Assembly (NCBI RefSeq): GCF_030816935.1
Contig: NZ_JAUSYO010000001.1
Span: 1,612,001 to 1,676,000, forward strand
DNA length: 64,000 bases
Direction of reading: 5' to 3'
Origin: Arthrobacter sp. B3I9
GTDB lineage: Bacteria > Actinomycetota > Actinomycetes > Actinomycetales > Micrococcaceae
Shown: positions 17,952-28,400 of the stretch, one piece after another
How the letters are laid out: each line of letters opens with the position of its first letter
Position numbering within the stretch: position 1 is the first letter of the stretch
Notes under the pieces: model-generated
Databases searched by the model: none
What the model was told of the DNA's origin: nothing
What the model saw: only the letters and a program-made list of their open reading frames with translations
Made by a program: the position numbers and the translations under genes

Positions 17952-18425
17952 CTATTGGGCGGCTTGCCGTGCCGTGCATTCGGGGCACAGACCAAAAATC
18001 TCCACTGTGTGCTCCACGGCGGTGAACCCGTGCTCCTGTGCGATCCGTGCGGCCCAGGCCTCAACGGCGGGCGCTTCAACTTCAACCGCCTTGCCGCAGT
18101 TGCGGCACAGGAGGTGATGGTGGTGCCCGGTGACGGCGCAGCGCCGGTAGACCGCCTCGCCGTCGGCGTTGCGCAGGACGTCAACGAGTCCGTCGTCGGC
18201 AAGTGACTGCAGAATCCGGTAGGAGGTGGCCAGCGAAACGGAGCTGCCCCGCTCGTGCAGGATGCGGTGAAGCTCCTGCGTGCTGACGAAGTCTGCCAGC
18301 TCGTCGAGGGCGGCGGAGACCGCCAGGCGCTGCTTGGTAACCCGCTGCTCCTTGCCTGCCGCGGGGACCGGGGCAGGCGGCCTGCTGCCGTCGGCGGGGG
18401 CGCCCTGGGACATTGGGGAACTCAC
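17952..18425 (-). CDS. zur: Fur family zinc uptake regulator
   Basis: A 157-residue Fur-family repressor. The winged helix covers about residues 25-90 (RVTKQRLAVSAALDE, SLATSYRILQSLADDGLVDVL). Regulatory and structural zinc sites are visible as GHHHHLLCRNCGK and GLCPEC. The GHHHH pattern and zinc transporter neighbours favour Zur over Fur. It starts at GTG 18425, overlapping by four bases the stop of an 11-codon upstream ORF; an alternative ATG lies at 18413. Confidence 0.9.
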   Translation of the reverse strand: MSSPMSQGAPADGSRPPAPVPAAGKEQRVTKQRLAVSAALDELADFVSTQELHRILHERGSSVSLATSYRILQSLADDGLVDVLRNADGEAVYRRCAVTGHHHHLLCRNCGKAVEVEAPAVEAWAARIAQEHGFTAVEHTVEIFGLCPECTARQAAQ

Positions 18426-18457
18426 TTCACAGTCGGTTTCGATGGCGTGCTGGCCAT
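18422..18457 (-). CDS. Possible 11-codon upstream ORF coupled to zur
   Basis: A candidate -10 TAATCT (complement of 18463-18468) lies five bases before an ATG encoding MASTPSKPTVK. Its TGA overlaps the zur GTG (GTGA). If translated, it would couple leaderless initiation to zur. No homologue is recognised. Confidence 0.35.
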   Translation of the reverse strand: MASTPSKPTVK

Positions 18458-18505
18458 GTCCAAGATTACCAGCCGGGGATCGTGGACACTGCGGCGGCGG
18501 TTCCT

Positions 18506-18517
18506 TAGGCTGGCCCG
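18506..18517 (+). promoter_or_regulatory. Leaderless-type promoter (TAGGCT-N6-ATG)
   Basis: TAGGCT at 18506-18511 is followed by six bases and ATG 18518. Confidence 0.55.
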
Positions 18518-19174
18518 ATGAAGCTTACGAAATTCGCCCACGCATGTGTCCGCCTCGAAAAGGACGGCAAGGTCCTGGTGTTCGACCCGGGGACCTTGTC
18601 GGAGACGGAGGAGGCACTTGCAGGCGCGGATGCCGTGCTGATCACCCACGAGCATCCGGACCACATCGACGTCGGCGCCGTCGTCGACGCTTTGGCGGGC
18701 AGTGATACCTTGCAGCTCTTCGCGCCGGCGGGAGTGGCGGACCAATTGCGTGAAAAGGCGGCCGACGCCGGGTCCCGGATCCATTCCGTGGCGCCGGGGG
18801 AGGACTTTGAAGCCGCCGGCTTCGCTGTCCGGAGCTTCGGTGGCCAGCACGCCGTGATCCATCCCCAGATTCCGGTGGTGGCCAACGTGGGCTACGTGGT
18901 GGACTCGAACGTCTACCACCCCGGGGACTCCTTCGTGGTGCCGGACGGCGTCGAGGTGCAGACCCTTCTGGTGCCGATCCACGCGCCCTGGAACAAGGTG
19001 GGGGAAGTAGTGGACTTCGTGATCGGTGTGCGGGCGTCCCAGGCGTTTCCGATTCACGACGGACTGCTCAACGAGACCGGACAGGGGTTCGTGGAAGGGC
19101 ATGTCACCCGGATCGGCGCAAAATACGGCACGCAATACCGGCACCTCTCCAGCGGGGACTCCGTGGAGGTCTAG
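18518..19174 (+). CDS. MBL-fold metal-dependent hydrolase
   Basis: A 218-residue single-domain metallo-beta-lactamase-fold protein of the UlaG-like/UPF0173-type. The metal motif is THEHPDHID (about 46-54), with further ligands in FGGQHAVIHPQIP and FPIHDGLLN. No signal peptide is visible, so it is cytoplasmic. The substrate cannot be told from sequence. It diverges from zur and starts leaderless; no shared function with zinc uptake is claimed. Confidence 0.87.
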   Translation: MKLTKFAHACVRLEKDGKVLVFDPGTLSETEEALAGADAVLITHEHPDHIDVGAVVDALAGSDTLQLFAPAGVADQLREKAADAGSRIHSVAPGEDFEAAGFAVRSFGGQHAVIHPQIPVVANVGYVVDSNVYHPGDSFVVPDGVEVQTLLVPIHAPWNKVGEVVDFVIGVRASQAFPIHDGLLNETGQGFVEGHVTRIGAKYGTQYRHLSSGDSVEV

Positions 19175-19191
19175 GACGTAGGGTCCAGGGC

Positions 19192-20289
19192 TTAGGCCGG
19201 CCACGTCCCGGTTGCGAAGAAGCCGGCGAGGGTGTCTTCGTGCGGGGCGGGGTCCAGCTCCTGGGACGTCAGCCACTCCGGGTTGTAATAGTTGCCCGCA
19301 TAGCGGTCGCCGCCGTCGCACAGCAAGGATACGACGCTGCCGCGCTGGCCCTCCGCGACCATCCCGGCAATGAGCTGCCAGACGCCCCAGAGGTTGGTGC
19401 CCGTGGACGGACCGGCGTGCAGCCCGGCATGGCGCTGAAGGTGGCGCATTGCCGCCACCGAGGCGGCGTCCGGGACCTGGATCATGTGGTCGATCACGCC
19501 CGGGACAAAGCTCGGCTCCATCCGGGGCCGGCCGATACCCTCAATCCTTGAGGGTAGACCTGTGGCGTCCGAGGCAAGCGTGCCGCTTTCGCGGCAGTCC
19601 AGCCACGCCGGATAGAACGCCGAATTCTCGGGGTCGACGACGGCAAGTTTCGTATCGTGGCGGTGATAGCGGAGGTACCTGCCGATCGTGGCGCTGGTGC
19701 CGCCGGTTCCGGCGCCCACCACGATCCAGCGGGGAATTGGGTGCTCTTCGAGCGCTAGTTGACCGAAGATGGACTCGGCGATGTTGTTGTTGCCGCGCCA
19801 GTCGGTGGCCCGCTCCGCATAGGTGAACTGGTCCATGTAGTGGCCGCGGCAGCTCCTGGCGAGTTCCGCGGCGGCCGAGTAGATTTCGGACGGGTGGTCC
19901 ACGAGGCGGCAAGTGCCCCCGAAGCGTTCGATCAGCGCCACCTTCTCACGGCTCGTGGTGCGCGGCAGAACGGCGATGAAAGGCAGGCCCAGCAGTTGTG
20001 CGAAGTAGGCCTCGGAAACGGCCGTGCTCCCGCTGGATGCTTCCACAATCGTGGTGCCTTCCCTGATCCAGCCGTTCACCAGGCCGAAAAGAAACAGCGA
20101 GCGGGCCAGCCGGTGCTTCAGGCTTCCGGTGCGGTGCGCGGACTCGTCCTTGAGGTATAGCTGGACGCCCCAGCGCTCCGGCAGCGGGATGAGGTATAGG
20201 TGGGTGTCCGCGGAGCGGTTGTTCTCCGCGTTGATCCTGAGGATTGCCTCGTCGGCCCAGGCGCGGTTCTGCGTACTCTCACTGGTCAC
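19192..20289 (-). CDS. cds1: PLP-dependent L-cysteine desulfhydrase, Cds1-like
   Basis: A 365-residue fold-type II PLP enzyme. The Lys of the Schiff base is in the [13 protein letters not shown] block (about residue 60), with [15 protein letters not shown] and [22 protein letters not shown] for phosphate binding. From memory it matches M. tuberculosis Rv3684 (Cds1), which releases H2S, pyruvate and ammonia from cysteine, more closely than CysK/CysM. GTG 20289 was chosen from alignment to that family; no clear ribosome site is present, and the open frame continues far upstream as a shadow of the next gene. It diverges from a sulfurtransferase. Confidence 0.85.
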   Translation of the reverse strand: MTSESTQNRAWADEAILRINAENNRSADTHLYLIPLPERWGVQLYLKDESAHRTGSLKHRLARSLFLFGLVNGWIREGTTIVEASSGSTAVSEAYFAQLLGLPFIAVLPRTTSREKVALIERFGGTCRLVDHPSEIYSAAAELARSCRGHYMDQFTYAERATDWRGNNNIAESIFGQLALEEHPIPRWIVVGAGTGGTSATIGRYLRYHRHDTKLAVVDPENSAFYPAWLDCRESGTLASDATGLPSRIEGIGRPRMEPSFVPGVIDHMIQVPDAASVAAMRHLQRHAGLHAGPSTGTNLWGVWQLIAGMVAEGQRGSVVSLLCDGGDRYAGNYYNPEWLTSQELDPAPHEDTLAGFFATGTWPA

Positions 20290-20355
20290 GGGAACCAGAC
20301 TACCGGCGGGGCTTGGCGGGAGCGATGCCCCCGGATGCGTGGCACAACCCGCGGA

Positions 20356-20367
20356 TAGAGTTGGTGG
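20356..20367 (+). promoter_or_regulatory. Leaderless-type promoter (TAGAGT-N6-ATG)
   Basis: TAGAGT at 20356-20361 is followed by six bases and ATG 20368. Confidence 0.55.
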
Positions 20368-21225
20368 ATGCAAACACTCATGGATGTGGCTTCCCTGAAG
20401 GAACGGCTGGATTCCGGCCGGCGCACCGTCCTGCTGGACGTACGCTGGGCGCTCGGTGATCCACACGGGCGCGAGCACTATATGCGGGAGCACCTTCCCG
20501 GGGCAGTCTTCGTGGACCTCCCCTCCGAGCTTGCCGGCCCCGCAGACCCTGCCCGCGGGCGCCACCCGCTCCCGCCGCTGCAGCATTTCCAGGCATCGGT
20601 CCGGGCGTGGGGCGTTCGGACGGGCGACACGGTTGTTGCGTACGACGACAGCGGCAACATGGCGGCCGCGCGGCTCTGGTGGATGCTCCGGAACGCCGGC
20701 CTTGCTGACGTCTATCTCCTCGACGGCGGACTGGCCGCCTGGCGTGCCGCCGGATACGGGACGGAAAGCGGTGAGCGGCAAGCGGAGCCTGGGGACATCG
20801 TTCTTTCGGACGGCGCGTTGCCCGTGATCGACGCCGGCCGGGCCGCCACGTGGGCTGAGCAGGGCGTGCTGCTCGATGCCCGCGCCGGGGAGCGTTTCCG
20901 CGGCGAGATCGAGCCCGTGGACCCGCGCGCCGGCCACATCCCGGGTGCGGTCAGCGCTCCCACCGGCGGCAACCTCGACGACGACGGCCGGTTCCTTCCG
21001 CCCGAACAGCTGGCGGCCCGCTTCGCCCGCCTTGGCGTGCGGCCGGGCGTCCCCACCGCGGTCTATTGCGGTTCGGGTGTCACGGCAGCCCACGAAATAG
21101 CAGCGCTCGCCATCGCCGGATTCCCGGCCGCGCTGTACCCGGGATCCTTTTCGGAATGGTCGAATAACCCCTCGAACGAAGTAGTGACCGGGCCGGCACC
21201 CTACGGCGACGGCGCCGCGGACTAG
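20368..21225 (+). CDS. Thiosulfate/3-mercaptopyruvate sulfurtransferase (two-domain rhodanese)
   Basis: A 285-residue tandem rhodanese. The N-terminal inactive domain contains [29 protein letters not shown] sequence; the C-terminal catalytic domain ends in [12 protein letters not shown], with Cys near residue 231 as persulfide carrier and the CG[ST]GVTA loop typical of this class. No signal peptide. It transfers sulfane sulfur to cyanide or thiols. Divergent placement against the Cds1-like gene suggests shared cysteine/H2S metabolism. Confidence 0.92.
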   Translation: MQTLMDVASLKERLDSGRRTVLLDVRWALGDPHGREHYMREHLPGAVFVDLPSELAGPADPARGRHPLPPLQHFQASVRAWGVRTGDTVVAYDDSGNMAAARLWWMLRNAGLADVYLLDGGLAAWRAAGYGTESGERQAEPGDIVLSDGALPVIDAGRAATWAEQGVLLDARAGERFRGEIEPVDPRAGHIPGAVSAPTGGNLDDDGRFLPPEQLAARFARLGVRPGVPTAVYCGSGVTAAHEIAALAIAGFPAALYPGSFSEWSNNPSNEVVTGPAPYGDGAAD

Positions 21226-21273
21226 TGCCGGCGGCATAGACCATGGCGCACTTCCACACGGTCCTGACAGGGA

Positions 21274-21567
21274 GTGCACCTTTGGATTGGTCGATGGGGC
21301 GATTTACCCGAGTGCTTAGGCGTCTCGATCCGCTGGAAGGAGGGAAAGCGTGAGCACAGGGTCATCTGGTGCGGACTGGTCTGCGGCGTCTGCGTCATCA
21401 TTCCGGCCCTTCTGAGGCTGGACAGCGAAGGATGGACAGGCGCCAATATTTTTTTCGTGGCGGTAGGCGCTGTTTTGGTCACCGGTTGGGTGACCAGGCT
21501 GGTCGTTTTGGCCAGCGCCAAGCGGCAAGAAGCCGTAGCGGAAAATGAAGGGCGTAAGACTCGTTAG
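21274..21567 (+). CDS. Small membrane protein, hypothetical; start uncertain
   Basis: Up to 97 residues with two hydrophobic helices ([18 protein letters not shown] and [21 protein letters not shown]) and a charged tail. Not recognised. The listed GTG start has no good ribosome site. The best site in the area (AAGGAGG before GTG 21350) reads another frame that stops at 21413-21415. A one-base difference near 21358 would join them into a compact protein, so either the start or one base may be wrong. GC content is lower than in neighbours. Confidence 0.45.
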   Translation: MHLWIGRWGDLPECLGVSIRWKEGKREHRVIWCGLVCGVCVIIPALLRLDSEGWTGANIFFVAVGAVLVTGWVTRLVVLASAKRQEAVAENEGRKTR

Positions 21568-21707
21568 CCCTGGGTTCCGAGACGAGCTGGATTGGAGCGG
21601 TTAAAAGCGATTTCACGCCGCCTGCCGCTTCCAGTCTGCCGCAGGCCAAGACGACGCCAATGAGAAACGGCACCTGCAACGCGGCGCGCCACGGGTGTGC
21701 GGCCGCG

Positions 21708-23486
21708 TCAGGCAGCTGGCTGCGCTGGGAGGCGTGGGCGTTTCCGTGCTTTAGCCCGGTGCCGGAGTTCGCGGCTGATGTCTCGTGGTGTGTCGGCCAA
21801 CGGGTCAGCGAGCGGATCGCGTGCACCGCCGAGCGGACTCCCGGCCTTTGCGCTCCGGAGGGGTGCGCCGGGCAGGGGTGGTGCGGTGGAGTCGTATTTG
21901 TGGCCGGTGGGGGTGGTGACTTCGAGGGTGTGCCGGTTGCCGGGTCCGTTGTCGCTGGCGGGGCCGGGGCGGGGGCGGCTGGTCCAGCCGGGGAGTTCCT
22001 TGGTGTGGTTGCAGGCTTCGCAAAGCCCTGCGCCGTTGGCCGCGGTGGTTGGTCCGCCTTCGGCCCAGGGGAGGATGTGGTCCATGTGCCGGATCGGGGC
22101 GTCGCAGTAGGGGGTGCGGCAGGTATCGTCGCGGGCTTGGAGGAAGCGGCGGAGCCCGGCGGGGAAAAGCCGGGCCTTGGAGTCCATTGCGACGAGGTCC
22201 CCGGTGCCGGGCGCGGTGTAGAGCCGCCGCAACCAGATCTGCAGGGCGGTGTTATCCGCAGAAGCGGGTTCCGGGCCGCCTGTGTCCGCCGGAACCGGGC
22301 CTGTTCCCGGACTTCCGGCCCGTGAACCTCCGCTGCCCTGACCTACGCCCACAGGAGCTCCTGCGCCCGGATCTTGGTGGCCTTGGGCGGTGTCCGGACT
22401 TCCGTTGCCGAGTGCGGAGCCGCCGCCTTTGATGAGTTGGCGGGCCCAGCCGGCGGGGACGGTGCCGTAGCCGGGGAGCCTTGCGGGTTCGCTGTCGCCC
22501 TGGAGGAGGGTGCGGTCGGTCATCACGAGCTGGATCTCGATGCTGCTAATCCCGCCGGGGGTGCCGGTGGTCCATTCGACGAGGGCGTCGGACATCAGCT
22601 GTCCCCGGGTGCGGGGGTCCCCAGCGGCGCGGGCGGTGTCGGCGTGCCGGGTGAGCGCCGCGTAGACGGCGACGCCCTCGTCCACCGGCAGCAGGGCCGT
22701 CAGGTAGCACATGGTATCCGGCGCCGGGCGCAGGCTGACGTAACGTTCGGCAGCAGCGTGGCTCGCCCGCTGAGTAACCGAGCGGGGGTCGCGGTGGTAC
22801 GCCGCGGCCCGGGCCGCGGCCACAATGGCGCGGTCCCCGGCGCCGGTGAAGGTGCCGGTGTCGGCGGCGAGTTCCTCGTCCACAGCAGCCCGGTCCGCGG
22901 CGGGCAGGCAGGCTGTTTCGCGCACGATCAGCGTGGCGCCCCATTCGTTGAGCTGCCCGTTCTCGAGCGCGGCGAGGGTGTGCGGCATTTCGGTCACGAG
23001 AGCCTTCGCGAGTCCCAGGTGCCGGGAGCCGCGGGCTGGGGATTCCCGCCGGGCGAGCGCGATCTGCGCCCCGACCCCGGCCCCGAGCTCGGCCTCGGGG
23101 ACGCCTGCCGCGCGTTGGGCGCGCCGCTGGACGAGGTCGAAGGCGACGGTGATGCGGGCCTGACGGGCGGACAGGGCGGATTTCTGGTCCTCGAGTTCGC
23201 GGAGCTCGTCGATCAACGCCGCCCCGTCATCGCCCAACGGCGCATCGGCGTCCAAGGCAGCCGTGTCATCAACGCCGCGGTCGCCCGGTCCGCCCTCAAA
23301 ACCGGCGGGCCCGTCGTCGTGGGGAAGGGAACCGGGAAGGGAATCAGGAACGGAAGAGCGAACATGGCGGCCAGGGCCGAGAAGGCGGGCGGCATCAGCA
23401 GCAGCCGCGCCGCCTCCTGCGCCGCGGCGTTCAAGCCTGCCGCCGTTGGCTGCCCGAACCACTTCGGGCTCCAGATTGCCGTCCAT
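21708..23486 (-). CDS. DUF222 domain protein with C-terminal HNH nuclease motif
   Basis: About 592 residues. The DUF222 domain spans roughly residues 80-340 (for example [21 protein letters not shown]). After a Gly/Pro-rich linker comes an HNH motif: [23 protein letters not shown] then [14 protein letters not shown]. This family is present in many copies in Arthrobacter and mycobacteria, often called 13E12-repeat-like; its role is unknown, though links to mobile DNA have been suggested. I chose ATG 23486 (MDGNLEPEV); the frame stays open another 62 codons upstream without clear signals. The tail is repetitive ([11 protein letters not shown]). Confidence 0.8.
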   Translation of the reverse strand: MDGNLEPEVVRAANGGRLERRGAGGGAAAADAARLLGPGRHVRSSVPDSLPGSLPHDDGPAGFEGGPGDRGVDDTAALDADAPLGDDGAALIDELRELEDQKSALSARQARITVAFDLVQRRAQRAAGVPEAELGAGVGAQIALARRESPARGSRHLGLAKALVTEMPHTLAALENGQLNEWGATLIVRETACLPAADRAAVDEELAADTGTFTGAGDRAIVAAARAAAYHRDPRSVTQRASHAAAERYVSLRPAPDTMCYLTALLPVDEGVAVYAALTRHADTARAAGDPRTRGQLMSDALVEWTTGTPGGISSIEIQLVMTDRTLLQGDSEPARLPGYGTVPAGWARQLIKGGGSALGNGSPDTAQGHQDPGAGAPVGVGQGSGGSRAGSPGTGPVPADTGGPEPASADNTALQIWLRRLYTAPGTGDLVAMDSKARLFPAGLRRFLQARDDTCRTPYCDAPIRHMDHILPWAEGGPTTAANGAGLCEACNHTKELPGWTSRPRPGPASDNGPGNRHTLEVTTPTGHKYDSTAPPLPGAPLRSAKAGSPLGGARDPLADPLADTPRDISRELRHRAKARKRPRLPAQPAA

Positions 23487-23835
23487 GAATCCATTCTTGC
23501 TGGTGGGTCCGACAGAATAAGCGCGTTCAACCAAGGTGCGGGTGCACTCCCGAACGAGGCTGAGGGACTGACGAACGAGAGTACGGCCAGAGTTGTCCTG
23601 CGTGGTCAGTGTGGGCAGCCTGACAAGCCAGCATCGCCCGCAGCAACGGGAGCGCGCCCGCCGCCATAGCAACCGGGGTGTTAGCTAACCACCGGGAGCC
23701 TGCGTCCAGAGCCGATTCATGCCACCCGGCATCGCCCGCCGCGCCCGCCCGCCGCGCCCGCACGCCCCGCCCGCCACCACCCGCCCTCGCAGAGCCGATT
23801 GGCCATGTTCGGCAGGCCGGGGGTAGCGTCGGGGA
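23487..23835. other. GC-rich divergent intergenic region
   Basis: 349 bases between the DUF222 start and the alcohol dehydrogenase. It contains the possible upstream extension of the DUF222 frame and, around 23730-23800, Gly/Ala-biased low-complexity sequence (repeated CCCGCC). Only the leaderless-type promoter at its right end is recognisable. Confidence 0.5.
23824..23835 (+). promoter_or_regulatory. Leaderless-type promoter (TAGCGT-N6-ATG)
   Basis: TAGCGT at 23824-23829 is followed by six bases and ATG 23836. Confidence 0.5.
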
Positions 23836-24993
23836 ATGACTCCTGGAAGCCCTGTGCCCCCGCCCCTTGCCAAGCCGCTCCCCACCGTTGACGCCTCCTC
23901 TGAAGCGTTCGACGCTCCCCGGCTCGCTGCCGCTTATGGCGCGACGGCCGGCGACAGCGGTCTCGTTCCGTTGACCGTCACCAGGCGTGCGCCGAAGGAA
24001 GACGACGTCGAGATCGCCATCGAGTTCTGTGGATTGTGCCACTCGGACGTCCACGCCACCCGTGGCGAGTGGGGTACCCAGAATTACCCGCTGGTTCCCG
24101 GCCACGAAATCGTCGGCAGGGTCACCCGGGTCGGTTCCGCCGTCGACGATTTCGCACCGGGGGAGCGCGTTGGGGTCGGCTGCATGGTCGATTCCTGCCG
24201 CGAGTGCGACAGCTGCCTGGAAGGACTGGAACAGTACTGCGAAAACGGCATGGTTGGCACGTATGGCGCCAAGGACCGCCGCAACGCGGACGCCATCACC
24301 CAGGGCGGCTACTCCAGCTCCATCGTGGTGGACCGCCGCTACGTGCTGCGCGTCCCCGAAAGCCTTGACCCGGCGGCCGCGGCACCGCTGCTCTGCGCCG
24401 GCATCACCACCTTCTCGCCGCTGCGCCACTTCGAGGTCGAGGAGGGCGACGTCGTCGGCGTCGTCGGTCTGGGCGGACTCGGACACATGGCGGTCAAGCT
24501 CGCCAAGGCCATGGGCGCCGAAGTCAAGGTCTTCACAACCTCCGAGTCCAAGTTCGCCGCTGCCCGCGAACTCGGAGCCGACGACGTGATCCTCTCCCGT
24601 GATGCGGCCGCGATGGAGGCGGCTAACCGGACCATCGACGTCATCATCGACACCGTCGCCGCCCCCCACGACCTGAACCCCTATTTCCGCACCCTGCGGC
24701 TCGACGGCGCCCTGTTCCAGCTCGGCCTGCCTTCCGAGGACATGCCGCCGGTCAACCCTGGCGCCCTGATCCGGCGCCGCATCGCCTACGCCGGTTCACT
24801 GATCGGCGGGATCGAGGAGACGCAGGAAATGCTGGACTTCTGCGCCGAACACGGCGTGACCTCCGACGTCGAGGTGGTCCGGGCCGACCAGCTCAATGAG
24901 GCGTATGACCGCATGGTTGCCGGTGACGTGAAGTACCGTTTTGTACTGGACGCCAGCACCCTGGGGTTCCCTTCGGAAAGGGCAGATGTATGA
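23836..24993 (+). CDS. Zinc-dependent NAD(P) alcohol dehydrogenase (cinnamyl-alcohol/YahK type)
   Basis: A 385-residue medium-chain dehydrogenase. Catalytic zinc ligands: CGLCHSDVH (about 63-71) and GHEIVG; structural zinc: CRECDSCLEGLEQYC. The Rossmann motif is VGLGGLGHMAVKLAKAMG. The order and GGYSSSIVV block fit the CAD/YahK aldehyde reductase branch, usually NADPH-dependent; the physiological substrate is unknown. The N terminus is about 25 residues longer than usual, but the leaderless promoter supports this start. It overlaps the HIT gene by four bases. Confidence 0.92.
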   Translation: MTPGSPVPPPLAKPLPTVDASSEAFDAPRLAAAYGATAGDSGLVPLTVTRRAPKEDDVEIAIEFCGLCHSDVHATRGEWGTQNYPLVPGHEIVGRVTRVGSAVDDFAPGERVGVGCMVDSCRECDSCLEGLEQYCENGMVGTYGAKDRRNADAITQGGYSSSIVVDRRYVLRVPESLDPAAAAPLLCAGITTFSPLRHFEVEEGDVVGVVGLGGLGHMAVKLAKAMGAEVKVFTTSESKFAAARELGADDVILSRDAAAMEAANRTIDVIIDTVAAPHDLNPYFRTLRLDGALFQLGLPSEDMPPVNPGALIRRRIAYAGSLIGGIEETQEMLDFCAEHGVTSDVEVVRADQLNEAYDRMVAGDVKYRFVLDASTLGFPSERADV

Positions 24994-25418
24994 GCACTCT
25001 CTTCAGCAGGATCATCAACGGCGAGATCCCGGGACGTTTCGTCTGGCGCGAAGACGACGTGGTGGCGTTCCTGACGGCGGGCCCGCTGGCTGACGGACAC
25101 ACCCTCGTCGTGCCCGTCGAGGAAGTGGACCGCTGGACCGACGCCCGGCCCGAACTCTTCACTCGCGTCATGGAGGTGGCCCAGAAAATCGGCGCCGTCC
25201 AGGTGGATATCTTTAATGCCGCCCGCGCCGGCCTGATCGTCGCGGGCTACGAAATCGACCACCTCCACGTGCACGTCTGGCCGTCCAACTCCATGGCCGA
25301 CTTCGACTTCGGCTCTGCGGACCACCACCCCGACCCGGCCCAGCTGGACGCCAACGCCGAAAAACTCCGCGAAGGCCTCCGCGCGGCCGGCCACGGGAAA
25401 AACGTCCCGGACGCCTGA
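24990..25418 (+). CDS. HIT family nucleotide hydrolase
   Basis: A 142-residue histidine-triad protein: FSRIINGEIPGRFV at the N terminus and HLHVHVWP (about residues 91-98) as catalytic triad. Members hydrolyse nucleoside phosphoramidates or dinucleotides. ATG overlaps the dehydrogenase stop (ATGA), so it is the second gene of a two-gene operon. It ends four bases before the convergent hrpA. Confidence 0.93.
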   Translation: MSTLFSRIINGEIPGRFVWREDDVVAFLTAGPLADGHTLVVPVEEVDRWTDARPELFTRVMEVAQKIGAVQVDIFNAARAGLIVAGYEIDHLHVHVWPSNSMADFDFGSADHHPDPAQLDANAEKLREGLRAAGHGKNVPDA

Positions 25419-25422
25419 GAGG

Positions 25423-28400
25423 CTACACCGGCGCGAGTGCCTTATTGAGAACTGCCCGGATCCGCTTCTCCGACACCGAATAAGCCGTTCCGAGTTCGAC
25501 GGCGAACAGGCTCACCCGGAGCTCCTCGATCATCCAGCGCACCTGGGTTAACTCAGCACCGGCGCGCCGCCCAGGCAGCAGGGCGGACACGGCGTCGTCG
25601 TAGTCGTCCTCCAAGGCCTGGACCACCGCCATGTGCTGCGCGTCGCGTTGCACGTTGGTGGGCAGCTTCTCAAGCCGCTTCTCGATGGCGGCCAGGTACC
25701 GCGGCAGCTGGCTCAGCTGCGCGTAGCCCGTGCGTGCCACAAAGCCCGGGTAGACGAGCTGCTCGAGCTGGCTTTTGATGTCATTAAGCGCGCTGATGAG
25801 GGCCAGGCTGGTGGTGCCCTTGAGCTGCCTGTTGATCCGGCTCGTGCTTGCCAGCACGCGTTCCACGATGGCGGTGACCGTGAAAACGGTGTCGATGAGT
25901 TCGGCACGGACCCTGTCGTACAGGGCTTTGAACTGCGCCTCGTCCCAAGGCAGCTCCGCCGGCGTGAGCTTGTCAATGGCGGCGAGAGCACAGTCCGCGA
26001 TCAGGGCCGAAACGGAACCGTGCGGATTCTGGCTGAAGGTCAGCTTCTCGGTGTTGTTCAGGTGCTCAAGGACGTAACGGTCCGGCGGCGGGACCTTGAG
26101 GGCCAGCAGCCGGATGACGCCGCCGCGCATGGCCTGCTCCTGTTCGGAGCTGGTCTGGAACAGCCGCAGGGCAACCGAGCTGCCCTCGTCGACAAGCGCG
26201 GGGTAGCCCGTGACGGTGTGGCCCTTCACCGTGCCCTCGACCTTGCGCTGCACGGTGCCGAAAGACCACTCGGTCAGCCCGGATTTCTCTGTGAAGCCGG
26301 CCGGGGCAGCGGCGGCGGCGTGCCCCGGCAAAGCCAGCGTTCCGGCCGCCCCGCCGTTCGCCTTCGCCCTGCCGCCGCTCTTCGCCTGGCCGTCGCTCTT
26401 CGCCCGGCCGTCGCCCTTCGACGCCGTCGTCCGCGGGGTGGCGCCAAGGGACTCGGCGATCGCCCGGCGGCTGGCCGGGGCGAGCCTTTCCTGTAGTGCC
26501 GCGAGGTCCTTGCCCTCGTCCAGCACCAAGCCGTGCGAGTCCACCACCCTGAAGCTCACCCGCAGGTGCGGGGGGACGGCGTCCCAGTTCCAGGAATGCG
26601 GCGGAATGACCTGGCCGCGGAGACGGCGCAGCACCAACTCGAGGGAGGGCTCCAGCTCATCGGTGGCCGGATCGAAGTCGGCCTCCAGTGCCGCCACCGC
26701 CTGGCGGGCGACATCCGGAGCGGGAACGAAGTTCTTGCGCACCTGCTTGGGCAGCGACTTGATCAGGGCCGTGACAAGCTCCACGCGCTGGCCGGGAATC
26801 AGCCAGCGGAACGCAGCGTCGTCGAGCTGGTTCAGGAAGAGCACCGGAACCTCTGCGGTGACGCCGTCGGACGGGTTCGGCGGCGAGCCGGGGGCCACGG
26901 GGTGGAACTCGTATGCCAGGGGCAGCTCAAAGCCCTTGTGCAGCAGGGTCTGCGGGTAGGCCGAGTCATCGAGCGCGTCGGCATCCTCGCTGATCAGCAG
27001 TGCCTGGTCGAAGTCCAGCAGCGCCGGGTCCTGCTGGCGTGCTTCCTTCCACCACTTGTCGAAGTGCCGCTCGGAGACGACTTCCTTGCCGATCCGGGCG
27101 TCGTAGAACTCGAACAGCGTCTCGTCGTCCACCAGGATGTCGCGGCGCCGCATCCGGGCCTCCAGCTCCTCGATCTCCTGGAGCGCCGCGCGGTTGCGGT
27201 GGAAAAACTTGTGGTGCGTCTGCCAGTCACCTTCGACCAGGGCATGCCGGATGAAGAGCTCGCGGCTCAGCTCCGGATCCACCTTGCCGTAATTCACGCG
27301 CCTGCTCGGGATGATCGGCACACCATACAGCGTGACCTTCTCATGGGCCATCACGGAGCCCATCTTCTTGGACCAGTGCGGTTCGCTGTAGCTGCGCTTG
27401 ACCAGGTGCGGCGCCACCTGCTCGGCCCAGAGCGGATCGAACTTCGCGGCCACGCGGGCCCACAGCCGGCTCGTCTCGACCAGTTCGGCAGCCATCACGA
27501 ACGTGGGCGACTTCTTGAACAGCGCCGAACCGGGGAAGACCGCGAAGCGTGTCCCGCGGGCACCTGCGTATTCGCGCTTGCGCTCGTCGAGGATGCCGAT
27601 GTGGCTCAGCAGCCCGGTGAGCAGGCTGATGTGGATGCTCTCGTGTTTGCCGACCGGGTCGGCCAGGCGCGTGTTGTCCAGGCTGATGCCGAGCGGCCGC
27701 GCGAGCTGGCGCAGCTGGGCGAAGAGGTCCTGCCACTCGCGGACGCGCAGGTAGTTGATGAATTCGGTGCGGCAGAGCTTGCGGAACTGCGTCGATGAAA
27801 GCTCCTGCTGCTTTTCCTGGAGGTAGTTCCACAGGTTCAGGAAGCCGGTGAAGTCGGAGTTCTCGTCCCGGAAGCGCGCGTGCTTCTCCGCGGCGAGCTG
27901 CTGCTTGTCGGTCGGGCGCTCCCGCGGGTCCTGGATGGTCAGCGCCGCCGCCAGGATCATGACCTCCCGGACGCAGCCGCGCCGGCCGGACTCCACGATC
28001 ATCCGCCCGAGCCGCGGGTCCACGGGCAGCTGGGCAAGCTGCTGCCCGACGGCGGTCAGACCGCCGCCGTTTCGTCCGGCACCATTGCGTCCGCCTGCCC
28101 GCCCTCCGGGGCGTCCGCCGTCGTCGTCCGCCTGACCTTGCGGCCGGGCTGCGGCGAGGGCGCCGAGCTCGCGGAGCAGGGTGACGCCGTCGTTGATGGC
28201 GCGCGGGTCCGGGGGCTCCACGAACGGGAAGCTTTCTACATCCTTTGGCCCGCGGGCCACGCCCATGGCGGTCATCTGGAGGATGACCGCGGCAAGGTTG
28301 GTGCGGAGGATCTCGGGGTCGGTGAACAGAGGGCGTGACTCGAAGTCCTCTTCCGAATACAGCCGGATGGCGATGCCGTCCGAGACACGGCCGCAGCGGC

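Noticed and set aside
19192..21279. A single 695-residue protein covering the cysteine desulfhydrase and the region upstream
   Set aside because: The upstream 330 codons are antisense to the rhodanese gene and unlike anything; the family start is at 20289.
22374..23669. A 431-codon + strand frame opposite the DUF222 gene
   Set aside because: Shadow of the DUF222/HNH gene; no domain or start signal.
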